Shown here: positions 22,450-35,640 of the stretch, piece by piece
How the letters are laid out: every line of letters starts with the position of its first letter
How positions within the stretch are numbered: the first letter of the stretch is position 1
Assembly: GCF_002099425.1 (NCBI RefSeq)
Contig: NW_018344015.1
Coordinates: forward strand, 7,044,001-7,108,000
Reading direction: 5' to 3'
DNA: 64,000 bases
Source: Phascolarctos cinereus
Taxonomy: Eukaryota; Chordata; Mammalia; Diprotodontia; Phascolarctidae
Program-made: the position numbers and the translations under genes
The notes under the pieces: model-generated
The model's database searches: none
Seen by the model: the letters and a program-made list of their open reading frames with translations, nothing else
Told to the model about the DNA's origin: nothing

Positions 22450-23782
22450 AGGAAAGTTCAGATGATTTATTTAATAAATAAAGAAAAAAAAATAAGAGAG
22501 CTTGAGTGATTTATTTGCCCAACGTCACCTAATCATTAATTGTTTGAGAAGCAATTCCAAAGTAGGCCTTCTGTGTAACTGCACAGTGGAGGGAAGGGAA
22601 GGGGACCAACAATTTCTAAGGAACATCTATGGCAAGTTCTCTTCTTTTCTTTGCATTCTGTTCAGTGAGACACCTCATTTCCTTTAAGAAGCCTTTCTTC
22701 TCTCCTCCCCACTAGTTGGGGAGTGGAATGGCTGAAGTGGTGATATATGGAGGTAGAGATAACATACTGTACTGAGTCATATAATGTAAAGAAATTTATT
22801 TTTTTGGGGGGGATGGTACCCCAGTATCAAATACATCTCTGTCTTAGGATCTGTTTCAGGCACAGAGGGGCATTTGTGGGGTGATTCCCTCTGTGCCACC
22901 CACAAAGTAAGAACCCTTAGGCAGCAGAAGGGAAAAATTATGGAGAAAAGAAAGTCAATAGTACCACCATGAAGAGTATATACCAGGTCTCTGTAAAGAA
23001 ATATTTTAGGTTTTCATGGTTTGATTTTTAGCCACCTAATATATTATCTCCTATTTATATCATTTGTCCTACATGTCTAAAACTGTCTATTGTAGAAAGT
23101 CTGTGTTAATAATTGGAGTTCCTGCAACTCAGGAAACCATAGGTCCTTATCATAATGACTATATCATTTTTTCCTTTAATGTTACTTTGTCTAATGTAGC
23201 ATTTTCATAGAACCAATTAACTGTGATAAGTAGAATATGCCTAAAGTTACTATCAATAACCTGAAAGCAAGATTTTGCTACAGAAAAATAAAACTAGAGA
23301 TCTTTCTACAGATAATGGAGTATATATACACACAAGTAATTATCACATCTATTGATTTTCTTCAAATATACAAGGCTATTAATTTGACATAAACAATCAG
23401 TCTATAATAATGTAAATTTAAAAATACTAAAAGGAAGCAGAATGCTAAGTAATTGAAATGATCAATCTTGTTCCTGAAGAAAAGACAAGGAAGCATCTCC
23501 TTCCTTTTGGTGGGGACATGGGGGATTATGAATATAGAATATGGATCTGTTTAATGTATCTGTTTAAATAGTTTTTGTTGAAAAGGAAATCATTTGGGAG
23601 GAAGCATATGCAGACTGTGATATGAAGTTAAAAAATCAGTAAGTTTAAAAAATATAAAATAGTCTTAAAGGAATTTTTTTTAATTTAAAAATCTTTTTTT
23701 CCCAACCTGAAATTATCCTCATAATTTCTTGCTTTCAGAAACTGATGCTATTGTTATTTTAACTCTTTTTCAAATTTGGAAT
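22450..23782. other. Non-coding stretch, no recognised element
   Basis: AT-rich sequence with no gene or repeat family I can name. Confidence 0.5.
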
Positions 23783-23784
23783 TT

Positions 23785-23906
23785 AAATGATTAGGGTTTG
23801 AATCCTGCCTTTGTCACTTACTACCTATGTGATATTGGGGAAGTCACTTCTCTTTGTTACTAAGATGAGAGGTTTGAACAATGTGACTTTCACATACACA
23901 AGCTCA
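23785..23906 (+). mobile_element. MIR SINE fragment
   Basis: gggtttgaatcctgcctttg, cacttactacctatgtgata and tactaagatgagaggtttga give head and CORE on plus. It directly abuts an inverted MIR. Confidence 0.7.
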
Positions 23907-23907
23907 C

Positions 23908-24085
23908 AGGATCATAAATTAAAGGTATAAAAAGCCTTTGAGGTCATTTAATTGCATCCTCTCATTTTACAGGTGAGAAACTGAGGCTCAGGAAGGTAAA
24001 GTCATTTCCCTAGCATTACATAGGTATTAAGTAGTAAAGCTGGACTTCACATCCAGGTCCTCCCAACTCCAAATCTTGTATGTTT
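23908..24085 (-). mobile_element. MIR SINE
   Basis: Plus-strand cctttgaggtcatttaattg, ctcattttacaggtgagaaa, ctgaggctcaggaaggtaaa and ccaggtcctcccaactccaa are the reverse of MIR in the right order. Confidence 0.8.
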
Positions 24086-24762
24086 TCCATCTATGATCCT
24101 AAATTTAAGCTTTATAATTTTTAAGTACTCCTGGTAGGCAGACCATTTTGGCATCTCACCATGGAAAGCATGCCACAACAGTGAGTACTATTTCAAAGAA
24201 AGGTTCTTTGTGACAAAATGTTTCCATTTCCCAGTGGATGGTCCATAGTAACAGTGCTCTGTTTATTTGATTACAATGAATTTGTTCCTGGCAAAAATTA
24301 TCAATATGACCATAGGTAAGTTACTTCTCTGGGCTAGCTGCCCAACTGGCATCATTTTCCTTTGTAAGATCAGGATTTTGGATTAGTTGATGATTAAGAT
24401 GAATCTCTTAAACATGCTATAAAATTCTGATTCTATGAATCCTCTACACAGCAATTTTCTCCTGCAAAAGAAGGTCCCAGATGTCTGTGTAGCAGTTGCT
24501 CTCTGAAGTCAAAGTATAGTACCAGTTGGGCAGCATTTATAATAGGGGAAAAACGAGAGCTAAGCTTGTTCCTTGGAAGTCCCTCTTTAAATCTTTTTTT
24601 TCCCTACCATTTTCTGCCAAGCTATCACCATTCTCCCCTTTCTACTTCCAACACCTCAATATCATCAACAGAAAAAAAATTACCTAAATCCCCAAGCTTG
24701 TTTTTATCTCCAGGAAAGAGATTTTTAAAAACGAAATTCTAATGATGACAGAATTCCAGTGC
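24086..24762. other. Non-coding stretch, no recognised element
   Basis: I see no gene. Weak MIR-like wording around 24300-24430 (ttacttctctgggctagctg) is too decayed to call. Confidence 0.45.
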
Positions 24763-24940
24763 CATGAAATATCATGAGGGGCAGCTAGGTGGCACAGTGG
24801 ATAGAATTCTGGCCTTGGAGTCAGGAGGACCTGAGTTCAAATTTGACCTCAGACACTTGACTTGACTAGCTCTGTGACCCGGGGCAAGTCACTTAACCCC
24901 AACTGCCTCACCAAAAAAAAAAAAGCATGAAATATCATGA
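24763..24940 (+). mobile_element. Marsupial tRNA-derived SINE with 15-bp target-site duplication
   Basis: The SINE itself is 24778-24925: head gggcagctaggtggcacagtg, ggagtcaggaggacctgagt, CORE-like gtgacccggggcaagtcact, end ctgcctcacc and poly(A). It is flanked by exact copies of catgaaatatcatga at 24763-24777 and 24926-24940. Intact duplications and low divergence mark a young insertion. Confidence 0.95.
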
Positions 24941-25349
24941 ATGTAATGCAGAGACCTGAAATTCAAATCCCACATTTGTCACCTGAGGTTTCTGGTGTCA
25001 GCTTCTTCACACACAAAATGAAGGAGTCGGTCTTAACAATTTCTCATGTGCCCTCCATCTCTCAAAGTTTATAATTTTATGACTGAACTAACTTAGCAAT
25101 GGCATGCAGTTACAGGATTTTACCCAGAATTTTACTGCACCACATTTACAGTCACATTTAAATGAAAAGTAAACAATATTTTTGTGATTAAATACAGGCA
25201 CACATTCCAGGGAGTGTGCACGTATGTGCACACAAACATGCAGAAAGAGAATAAGAAGGGCCTTATACCTACCTTGGAAAAACAATAACAAAAAAAAAAT
25301 CCCATCTATAATTGATGTTAGCCCACCAAATCATGTTTCTTTTAAAAGA

Positions 25350-25552
25350 ATCTGGAAAGACTTTAGTTCACATCTGGCCTCGGACACTTACTAGCTGTGT
25401 AACCCTGAACAAGTCCCCTGACTTCTGTCTGCCTGAGCTTCTTCATTTGTAAAATGCAGAAAATAATAGCACTTACCTCCCATGGGTGTTGAGAACAAAA
25501 TGAGAGATAATATTTGTAAACCACTTTGCAAACTTTAGAGCCATATTATTAA
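25350..25552 (+). mobile_element. CORE-SINE
   Basis: Part of the head (agttcacatctggcctcgg), CORE (cttactagctgtgtaaccct, tttgtaaaatgcagaaaata) and tail (aaccactttgcaaactttag) lie in order on plus. Confidence 0.8.
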
Positions 25553-26070
25553 AGAGATAATTATTAGTAGCAGCAGTAACATTCTTCTTATTCTTATTAT
25601 CATTATAATAACTTCCAGGTGGTTATCTATGCCAAGTTTCAAAAGAATTGAGATTTGGTCACTTGCTATATAAGCATTACCAAACACTTCAGCAATCCAT
25701 AAAACTTGGCAAAATAAAGTGATACCCACCTCCCCTGGGATGGCTGGAAGTATATGCTTTCATCGCTTCATGTCTTACAACACAGCTGATTTCCTGTGGA
25801 TTTCTAGCTGAGTTTGACACTCATTGAGCTCCACCTTGGAAGCACTGAAGATATTTAGAATCCTAGGCAACAGTCTGTATCACTATCTCTGAAACACAGA
25901 GCACAAAAATGAAATGACAACAACAGAACTTTGGTTCTAAACTTCCTTATCTTTGCTGGTCACAAGAGATCCTCAAAGTTAAAGAGTTTTAGTACATAGC
26001 ACAGGACCCGGCACATAGCAGGCGCTTAATGAATGCCGGTAGACTTAGTTTTTGGATTTAATTGTTGGCT
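25553..26070. other. Non-coding stretch, mostly unrecognised
   Basis: No gene seen. A short L2-like end may lie near 25995-26040 (gtacatagcacaggacccgg, gcgcttaatgaatg). Confidence 0.45.
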
Positions 26071-26090
26071 TTTAAAAAATCGGTCACCAA

Positions 26091-26240
26091 GGGGCAGCTA
26101 GGAGGCGCAGTGCATAGAGCTCCAGGGCCTTGGAGTCAGGGAGACCTGAGTTCAAATATGACCTCAGACACATTACACTCACTAGCCGTGTGACCCTGGG
26201 CAAGTCACTTAACCCCACTGCCTCATTTAAAAAAAAATCA
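26091..26240 (+). mobile_element. Marsupial tRNA-derived SINE with near-exact target-site duplication
   Basis: Head gggcagctaggaggcgcagtg, gagacctgagttcaaatatg, CORE-like gtgaccctgggcaagtcact, then poly(A). The flanks atcggtcacca (26079-26089) and atcagtcacca (about 26237-26247) differ at one base. It is a fairly young copy. Confidence 0.9.
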
Positions 26241-26944
26241 GTCACCAGAAAGTAAGAACAGTAGCACATATTCACATATAGCCAACAGCAATTTAGGATA
26301 TTTTATTAAGCTATCAAAGTAAGTCTTAGCTGATAGTTTTCAAAGTCCCACTGGGCAGGTTTGGCCTGTGTAATCTTAAAGCAAGTATTGTGGACCAGTA
26401 AACTGAAAATAAATACTTTTAAAACCTCACTGATTTGAACTTAACTTGCAGGGAAGCTTACTTTCAGTTAGTGAAATTTTGAAAAAGAATTCCAGTGTAA
26501 AAGAATCATCTCAATTAATGTAACATAATCTGAGTAAGGACAGCAACATTATTTTAAATATGTGAACAGGATGGCTGACACCCTGTGATCCCTTTGAGGT
26601 ATAAATCTCTTTGATTTGGTCAAGGAGGGACTACTGTGATTGACTAACTAAACAAGCTGACAAAACTTCTGAGAATTTTAATTTAGCAGAGCAATTTCAG
26701 CAGTTACTGAGTCCCACGGCAGAGGAGGCTCATCTTTGCTCCTGTATCAGAATGAGATCAGATGAAAGGACTACACTCTTCCACCACCGATCATATCACT
26801 GGAGAGACAACACATTTAGCCGAAGCAGAGAGACATATAGAGGACAAAGAGGAACATAGGTAGATACAAAAAAAAATAGTGTCAGGATCCCCATGCCAAG
26901 ACTACCCCTCTCTTTTTACTCCTCTGTTTACTATTATGAGACAC

Positions 26945-27130
26945 CCTGCTTTCCAGAGCTAGCTGTGTTATGCTGTCATTTAACATGTGTACCTCAGTTC
27001 TCTCAACTGTAAAATGGGGATATTAGTACCTATCTTCCAGCATTGTTGTGAGGATCAAATGAAATTGTATTTTGTAAAGCACTTAGCACAATGCCTCCTC
27101 GTAAGTATCTGATAAATGTTTGTTTCCTTC
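26945..27130 (+). mobile_element. CORE-SINE
   Basis: The CORE and tail are clear: cctcagttctctcaactgta, aaaatggggatattagtacc, gtgaggatcaaatgaaattg, tgataaatgtttgtttcc. The tRNA head is decayed. Confidence 0.8.
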
Positions 27131-27654
27131 CTTCCATTAATGCTCTTTGGAGAATGTGTCGTGCCAGCTGTTCTTACTGTACCACCTTAGTAAATACATT
27201 TTCGGAAAAAGTTAATTGAGCCTGCTGGCTGATAAGCAATGAAAAGAATGCCGAAAGAAGCTGAGAAGCAACAGTATTAGAAACCCCTAGCAGCCTTCTG
27301 GACTGTTCCTAGGGTACTCTGAGAGTAGAAATAATCAGCCACCCTCTGCTGACCACCAATGTGAGTGGGAGCTAGTGGAGCAGCTCAGGCATTTGCAATG
27401 GCAGTTTTGTTCCTATCAAGTGTCTCAAGAAAGTATGTGAAAATGTTCTAAGATGTCCAAAGTAAGCCATTATTATTCAGTGACGAACTTGACTAAGCAA
27501 ATTTATTCAAACAGTTGCCAAGAAGAAGCCTCTAAGAGATCTGTTTTAATGAATAAATAAAATATTTATAATTAGCATATCATTTGCATGGGAACAGGTA
27601 GTTCTTAAAACACAAAAGAAACTCCTTAAGTATATTAAACAGGTATTTCGATGC
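27131..27654. other. Non-coding stretch, no recognised element
   Basis: No gene or repeat family recognised. Confidence 0.5.
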
Positions 27655-27830
27655 AGAGGAAAAACAATTGAATTTGGAATGCAGGACACCCAATTAGAAT
27701 CCAAGCTGTGCAATTTACTACCTGAATATACCTGGGCAAATGACAATCTTTCCGGTCCTCAACTTTCACACCTGTAAAATGATAGGCTTGGATTTACAGA
27801 CTTCTAAGTTTCCTTGTAGGTCTGAATTTG
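27655..27830 (+). mobile_element. MIR SINE, old
   Basis: attgaatttggaatgcagga, aatttactacctgaatatac, gggcaaatgacaatct and cacctgtaaaatgataggct give the MIR order on plus with strong divergence. Confidence 0.65.
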
Positions 27831-30800
27831 TTATACCATTATAAAAAACATGAATTATGGAGTTTAAAGTGAAACTACTTAAGTTATTTTTAATATTTAG
27901 CATTTTATAAAAACTATACATTTTTATAACAATTTTGAAAGACACTGATAATAAGGAATTACTTCTTTGATATTCAAACTTTGAATAGGGGTAACCAACA
28001 CCTAATGCTTTAATTAAATTGTGCTTTTAATGTAAACAGACAGCATTTCAATAAAATACAAAACTTGTTTAAAACAAAATTCAATTCCAAATCTCCTCTC
28101 TGCTTCTAGACGCCTAACCCAAGGCTCACAGCAGCCAGAAATTAAAAAAATGAAAGCAGCTGTCCTGTCTGAACCACTGTTGAATAAGCTCTTGGACAAT
28201 ATGCAGTACTTAACAAATTTCTCTTTAAGTTACTGTGTTTGGAATCTTAGGCACAGTTTCACTCGAACTTTTTCAGCCAACTGAGCTCTCATAATTCCAA
28301 CCAAACGGTATTATTTTCAGCTCAAAGACACAGCTGTGGAAACATCTCTAAAATGGCTAGCATTTCACACACCATGTGTCCTCCTCCTCCTGGTATGTAA
28401 TTCCATGTGGCTTTCACCTGTCCAGTCCACTGTCATCTGTAATAGACTTCTATAATGTTTCCATCTGCTTGTATACCTTGCAATAGCAGTCATTTAAAAT
28501 TAAAACCATGCTTTTATGCTACATGGTCCACAAGACATTTAGACAAAAAATTAGAAAGTGACTTATTTACTGTCTTGTTTCATGTGTAAACTCTATAGTG
28601 TAGTCAATAAATCAAAACCTGGAAGTCACATCTATATTACAGAAAAAAAAATTTCCCCCCTAAAACAGTAACAAGCCTATAGAGAAGTTACTGACCAAAA
28701 ACGTGGGAGTGTCAATAGGCCCAAAGATGCACATTTCATGATTAAAAGGTCTTTTCTCATCTTTTCTACATGGTAAGGGTATTTACTTCCTGTTTAGATA
28801 GATCAGACCTGTGACCCCACTGATGTTGGGACTATCTCTACCAGGTGTAGAATAGACCCCTATCCAAACCTTTCAATCCTATCCTTCCATAAATTGTCCC
28901 TGAGAGTTTGAGCTCCGCCCAACATTCAAGGAGCCTTCCTCTACATCTCTTGATACTGCATAGAACCCAATGGACATGAGGGCTACCTACAGGTTGTCCC
29001 TTTCTCTTAATACATGACAAGCCCACATGCTTTTGTGGTCATACATCACCCTATTGCTATCCTTTACAATGTTTCTCCTAAGACAATTCTTTGTTGATAC
29101 CAAGAAAGGAGATGTGTATGTATATGTACATCTATCTATATACACACACACACACACACACATATATATGTATATACAAAATTTAACACATATTCAAATT
29201 GCCCAAACAAGTTTAATGAATAACCCAAACTCTAGTTAGACTGTTCTAACTAGGTCTAATGATATATAAGTTCTAACTCCTTAAAAATGCATTTAAGTAT
29301 GTCAAGAAATAAATCTCCTAAATATGGGTAGGCACCCTGACAGTCCCTTACAAAGCATATTTAAAGCTAGAAACAAAATTCAGAATAATTTTCCTCCTCT
29401 CTTGAGGCTATACGACTACTGCAGTTAGCCTGATTTCAGACTTCAAATACTTTTGGTTACAGAACAATTGAGGATTTTTTTTTCATCCACAAATACCACA
29501 GATTTAAATTGAGAGGACAAGAAACTTGTGATACTGGGAATTCAAATTTGGAAGTTCCAAAAATTTTTACAAGATAAAGTTCGCTATTTACATGAAATTT
29601 TAAATTCTAAATCCTTTTTGTTCCCATTTTATTTTCACTCACTCATCCAATTACTGGATTTTTTGATCTGGTCCCCACAGTAACACAAACTTGGATTAAC
29701 AGAATGGCTGTTTTATTTCCAAGTTTACAGCAGGTCTCTGCCAACGCTGACCAGCACCACATTATGACTCAAATTTGCAAAATTGTTCCCAAAGACCCTT
29801 CTTTGTATTTTCCAATCCGTTTACTTAGAAAGAAAGCCATTCTAAGTCAATCTCTAAACACAGCTGAAAGTCAACAGGTAGAGAGAAATTACCAGAATGA
29901 TCTGCCACAATCCAAACTGCTGATGGACTCAATACAAAGTCTAACATCTGAATAAGCTAATTTTAACCTTTAAGAAAAACATGATTCCACAGAAGAGTAA
30001 ACCAATGTCCTCTGATCCTTTTTGTCCTTCATGTTCAAACACCCATAGTTCATGTCCAAACATTTATCAAATATGAAAAAAACACAGGAGATAAGTAAAC
30101 CTAACCTGCTTTTAAATCATCCCTAGTCCTTTCCCAAATCTGCAAGACTGTGCACTCTGCAGTTGGGGGAAATTACCTTATTTTTAGGCTAATGCAATAA
30201 ATCCTTGTCAAGGTAAAACTGTGCATGACTAGATGTTACACATAGTTATTTTATGGCACTGCATCCCTGCGTGAAGTTCTAACGTTTTCCAAGACCGGTT
30301 TAAAAACACACACAAAAAACCACCAGACACTGTTAAAACCTACCAACTGGATCTACCATACATTTTGGAGAGGAATTTTTGTTCAAGTGAAACAAGTGAC
30401 AACTTTCAAGACTGTTTGTTAAGCCAAAGGCTATTTTAAGGTATAGCAGGGCCTGCCTAAGTGCCTGTCACATAGCTTTTCTCCCAATCTCTTGGCAGGC
30501 CTCCAGCACATTCCAATTTTTAATGCACAGTTCTAGTTAGAATCTAGTTAGAATAGTTATTTATCTCTAAGATACACTAAAATGTCCCAGTATTATACTA
30601 CTAACTCACCTTTTATTAAAATTAGGCCAAAATTGTGTACGATGACTTTTAAAAATCTGAACACCTTCTAGTTATAACCAGCTTAGTCTAAAACAGATGG
30701 ACAATTCAGGTAGGCTTTAAAACCATGCCAAAATGATCCTGAAACTGAGGAGTGTAGGGAGGGGGAAGATGGCCAGGCACCCTAACTTTCAAATAAATTT

Positions 30801-32735
30801 TAAATCAACAATAGCAGAATAGGAAAGGGCAGTTAAAAGATTTTCTATTTTATAAATGCTTAAAATACTTCTACCCATCCATGCTGGGTTGTTGGTTTTT
30901 TTTTTTAATGATCTTTTCTTTTCATCACTGCCAATTCCCACTGACAACTATCCAACCCCTGGAGGGCCCTCTCGTAACATTATTTATTGGAATTTTTTTT
31001 AAAGTTTAAAAACAACAAATATAACATGACAATATGTTCTCTAAAAGTCATCACAGTACAATCTATAACTTGTTAATATTTGGCAAATAAGCTGCCTCTT
31101 TCAAGAACAAACCAGAATGGCTAACCACATGCTGCATTCCATTGTTGCTACAAATGTATATTTAATTAGATCACTTGATCCCCAAGCTTCACACAGCATT
31201 CCAGAGATAGACTAGCTATCTATATTTTTTAATTAAATATCAGTTTGTTCTAAAAGTCAACAGAAGAGTTTGAAGCAATTCTCTCAATTATGGTCCAAGA
31301 TAAAAAGAATGCCTTATGCATTATATTTTATTTGAGATAGAGTAGATTTTAATTTAAGTGGAACACCACCCATGGAGACAATTAAATATATAATATTCAC
31401 GCAAGATGAACAAAATGGTATTTCACAGCTGGAAAAAAATTCAATTGGTTGACACAAAACACAAATAGTTGCAAATACCATAAATTACTCTCCTTTCTAG
31501 TTAGTTTTTACCCTTAGTAACTCAAAGGTTTCTCTTATTTGGTGCTGAATAAGGCATAACATCTAGATATATCATTGACCACAGAACCCAGAACTCATTC
31601 TAATAACGCAGCAAGTCAGATGAAAAGAAACGCCAGTGTCTTTAATGCAATTAGACGTGCTTCCGACAGAAACAGATTTGCCAAATGAGAAATCATCCTA
31701 TTATATCAGGATGACTGGAAAGAATTCCCTCGTGCTAGGTGATTTTAAAAAAACCCAACACTTTATAATAATAATTTTTAAAAATAAGCCAACAAAATGA
31801 GATGTCATTTTTCCCTTTCTCAAAATGTCGTACAAATCTCACTTGTTTCAGCTGCTGGGGTGCTTTTCACTCAGGTATGGATTGGGCATTTAAGGGCAAT
31901 CAACAGAACACAGTTGTCAACAGAGTCATTGGAACTGTCAGTGAAAAGGACCAGGCACCTTCTCAGGCAAATCACTTGACAATCATTCTGTTCTCCTCAA
32001 AAAAAGACAGGTGAGCTAATTAGGTCACAGATTCACTTCCGCGGCCCAGAGCTGGAGGGCAATCAATCTCACTCTGACTCCTCCCCCAACCACTCGCTGC
32101 TCCCATCTTGTCTCTTTCTGGCATTCTTCCTTCTAAAGAGGGAAACTCCCTAGGTTTGCAGCTCCTTAGCATTTAAGCCAGGAACCATGCTCTTTAGTCA
32201 TTAGAAAGGCCTGGAAGGAGGGAAAAAGGTATTTTGACTGACATGGTAGTAGCAGCTCCAAAATAGAGCTGTTTTCTCCCACCAAATCATGAGTATACAT
32301 AGATTTTGCCCCTACATGACAGTGGGAATTAACTATTCAAAGTGAACTAGCCTAGTAATGCCCATGGTGCTATGTGTTCTCTCTAAAAATGCATCTTTGG
32401 TAGCTATTGTTTGAAGCAGGGTAGAATGAAATAATTTACTAACATTTCTTTTCAGGAGGGCCAGAAACCATCCTCCTACCTCTTGGAAAGTTTCCCCACC
32501 ACTGGCATAAAACGAATGTGTATCAGTCAATAGAAATTTATACTATAAAAAATTTTTTATATTCCTTCGAACCTGTTCCTTCAGTCTCTGGCTCTCCCAA
32601 AGCTCATCAAAGGCCACCATTGCTGAGGGTATGAAAGCAATAAGGAGTAGACAGGTTAAATATTTTTCAGGTTCACAATATAGACTGGCTTGGGAAACAC
32701 TGCTTTAGAGAAAGTTATTGCCCAAAAGACTGATT
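27831..32735. other. SINE-poor, AT-rich single-copy-looking interval
   Basis: Across almost 5 kb I find no SINE, L1 or L2 copy, only a short CA repeat at 29141-29162. No open frame has a recognisable domain (for example 29704-29955 on plus). The contrast with the SINE-rich flanks suggests intronic or intergenic DNA under constraint or simply spared insertion. No gene can be supported. Confidence 0.55.
29141..29162. repeat. (CA)n microsatellite
   Basis: About eleven CA units followed by TATATATG. Confidence 0.9.
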
Positions 32736-32737
32736 TT

Positions 32738-32865
32738 AGGGAAAGCTAGGTGGCACAGAGCACCAGCCTGTGGAATCAGGTGGCTTCAAATCCAGCTTAA
32801 CAGATGCTTACTAGTTGTGTGAACCTAGGCAAGTCACTTAACCCCATTTCCTCCACAAAAAAAAA
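32738..32865 (+). mobile_element. Marsupial tRNA-derived SINE, slightly shortened
   Basis: gaaagctaggtggcacagag, cttcaaatccagcttaacag, gcaagtcacttaaccccatt and poly(A). The flanks agactgattttag and agattgattttgg look like an imperfect target-site duplication. A stretch of the head is missing after 'cacag'. Confidence 0.85.
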
Positions 32866-34885
32866 GATTGATTTTGGTTTTCAGGTTCCTTAAACATTCT
32901 TCCTTTTTTCTCCCCCTCTTTAAGCACTGTTGGTGGCACAGCATCTGCTCCTTTTTTTCCCCTCCTCCCCAGCATATGGAGAAAGACTCTTTCTAGGTTT
33001 CTTCATTAGGAAACAGAGTGAGGCCAAAGTATTATTGGAATTGAGTAGACTGGGAGGCTTGCCAAAGAGTGGCATCACTCTTCATGCTCAAAAGTTCTCT
33101 AGGGTTTGGTTTGGAAAACTAGGTTATATCAGATGCTAACTTTTGACTTTTTTTTCTTGATTCCAATAGTTCTAACCCAAGAAAGAAATGTGAGCTGCTT
33201 TTCAAGTCAACAAACCTATTGCTTTGATCTAACCAACATATGCCTAATATGTGTCAGGCAGTATAGAGCCATTTTGAATTTGATTAAGACTCCCATGGGC
33301 TATCCCCAAAGCAAATTTCTTGTAATGATGGCCAGTAGGTTAGCTCAATCATATTTGTACTTCAAAAACATTGATCCATAAAATCAGCAATGGTAAATTA
33401 TTCTTTCTCAATTTGTGGCCAGTATGTTGCAGGGAAATACAGGTTACTTGTACCAAGTATCATTGGATTGACAACAGTGGGAAACAAGGTATAGTCCAGA
33501 GCATACAAAGAGATGTATCTCAAGAGAATTGATGCAATTCTGATGGGAGTTCTTTCAAAACAAAGGAAAACAAAAAAAATTACCTACTTAGAATTTCATT
33601 TCTGGTATTTTTCCACTGCACATGGATTGTGCCCAGATAAGGAAACTAGCTACAGTAATTACACAAGTGTCGGGCTCTTTCATTAGCTGTTTACTTTTTA
33701 TCAAATGAGTTTTAAAAGAGCACATAGCAACAGATATTTGTTGCTACTAAGTGATCTTCAAAATTACTAGTAATAAGCCCTACCAATTAATACCTACATC
33801 ATCGTGGACAAGTCACTTTACCTTTCTAGTATTTGATTTCCTAATTAATAAAATGAAGATTTTCTTACTTTGTTATATTATTCCTAGAATTCACTAGAAG
33901 AATAAATTCACATCATATGAACATTGAAATTGGCTTGGTTTTAAAACTACTGCATAACTCTAATTTGGACAGTTTTAAAAGAAACAAGATGTGGTTGCAA
34001 ATGATCAATTGTGGATATTATGCATATGTATCCTAATAAAATGTGGTATATTTTTCTTAGTTAACAGACATAGTTGGATTCTGAAAACTGTTGTGAATTC
34101 AGGAAAAAAAATAAACACCATAACTTCGAACCTATTTCTTACTCTTCTTAAAAACCAGGACTGTAGGTAATAAAAAATGTACATGTGTAAAGAAAAAGAA
34201 AAAGAAGAAATTTATGAAGGTCTATTAGTTACCATTCATTATCCAACTCTAAAATCTACATAGAGAAGTGGGAGTATAGACACCCCCACACACACAAAAA
34301 TGTTCAAAAAATATGAATATCGTAACTTTGATTTGATTTTAGGGCAAGCACACCAGGACAAAAATTTTTCTTAAATCAGCTACCAGTGGAGTAGGGAAAC
34401 AAGAAACTTTATCCAAGGCCAAAGGCAATACAGATGAGAGGATTTCATATTCTCTTGGATGACTTTTTTTGTTTAGGCACCCTTTGGCCTGCCTCTAACA
34501 TCCTTTCCCACATTCTATGAAATTAATGAAATGCAAAGGTACCAGGGAGGGGGAATGGAATCTAACTCAGAAATTCCAGTTTTTCCTTGAATGTCCAGAG
34601 TGTGTGATACACAAACTATAAACTCAATCATCAACTCACTGTACATAATACCATGGTTTTGCAGCCAGATTCGGGGTTAGTACAAAATTTGAAAATCAAG
34701 TTTGGTTTAAGGTTGTGCTTTGCTTTGTTTTGTTTTTAATGGAGAGGGGAGATTTGATTTGGATGCCTAAAAACTGAATGTAGCCTAAAAAGAATAGATT
34801 TTCTTATTGATCACTCTCCATATAAACTATACAAAGAGTACAATTTGCAATTATGTATAGTATGAATTTTGTTGCTTGAGTAGTG
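32866..34885. other. Non-coding stretch, mostly unrecognised
   Basis: No gene seen. A weak MIR-like CORE on plus may lie at 33800-33905 (gacaagtcactttacctttc). Frames at 32930-33381 have no recognisable features. Confidence 0.5.
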
Positions 34886-34887
34886 AG

Positions 34888-35060
34888 AGGCAATGTGATA
34901 TAATGAAAAGAGCCCTGGATTTGACATTGCGACCTGCACCGAAATTACAGCTTTGATACTAACTAGCTATATGACCCTAGGCAAATTCCTTCTCTTTCCA
35001 GAGCCTTAACTTCCTTGTTTGTAAAATGTGGAGCTCCAAAGTAACAGATTACACAAGTTG
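34888..35060 (+). mobile_element. MIR SINE
   Basis: gaggcaatgtgatataatga, aaagagccctggatttgaca, actaactagctatatgaccc and tcctttcc-like CORE then tgtttgtaaaatgtggagct give the MIR order on plus. Confidence 0.75.
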
Positions 35061-35084
35061 ATGGTAATAAATAATTCATGTTAA

Positions 35085-35272
35085 ACAACAAAGGAGCATT
35101 GGGTTTGGGTCAGGTGGTTTGGGTTTGAATTCCTATTCTGCTACTTACAGCCTTTATGACCTTGGAAAAATAATCTTATCCTTTGGAACCTCAGTTTTCT
35201 TATATATGAAATGATGGGTGGGACTAGATGACCTTTAAGATCTGTTTCGGAACTTAATCTATGAACCAGTGA
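35085..35272 (+). mobile_element. MIR SINE
   Basis: gggtttgaattcctattctg, tgctacttacagcctttatg, aacctcagttttcttatata and gggactagatgacctttaag give head, CORE and 3' end on plus. Confidence 0.75.
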
Positions 35273-35507
35273 ATTTAACGGGTTAGAAACCCACCACAGG
35301 AGGGAAAAATCCTAAAACAAATCCTTGGACCACATTCCCTAAAGATGGAACCTGTCCCTTGGATCACACAAAAATATATAAAAACAACTCTATCACATGA
35401 GAATTATACTCAGGGTGTCATTAGATCAGTTAATTATCTATTAAGCTATATGTAGAGTACAAATGTTAGAGGCCCTTTTTTCCCCCAGTTTTTTTTGTTT
35501 GTTTTTT

Positions 35508-35634
35508 GGGGGTTTTTTAGGCAATTGAGGTTAAGTGACTTAACCAGGGTCACATAGCTAGTGTCAAGTGTTTGGTCTGAGACCAGATTTGAACTCAGGT
35601 CCTCCTGACTTCAGGGCTGGTGCTCCATCCATGA
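35508..35634 (-). mobile_element. Marsupial tRNA-derived SINE
   Basis: On plus a T-rich run precedes aggcaattgaggttaagtga, agggtcacatagctagtgtc, ttgaactcaggtcctcctga and ggtgctccatcc. It is the reverse of the same SINE as at 24.8 kb, with a few head bases missing. Confidence 0.9.
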
Positions 35635-35640
35635 AACATT

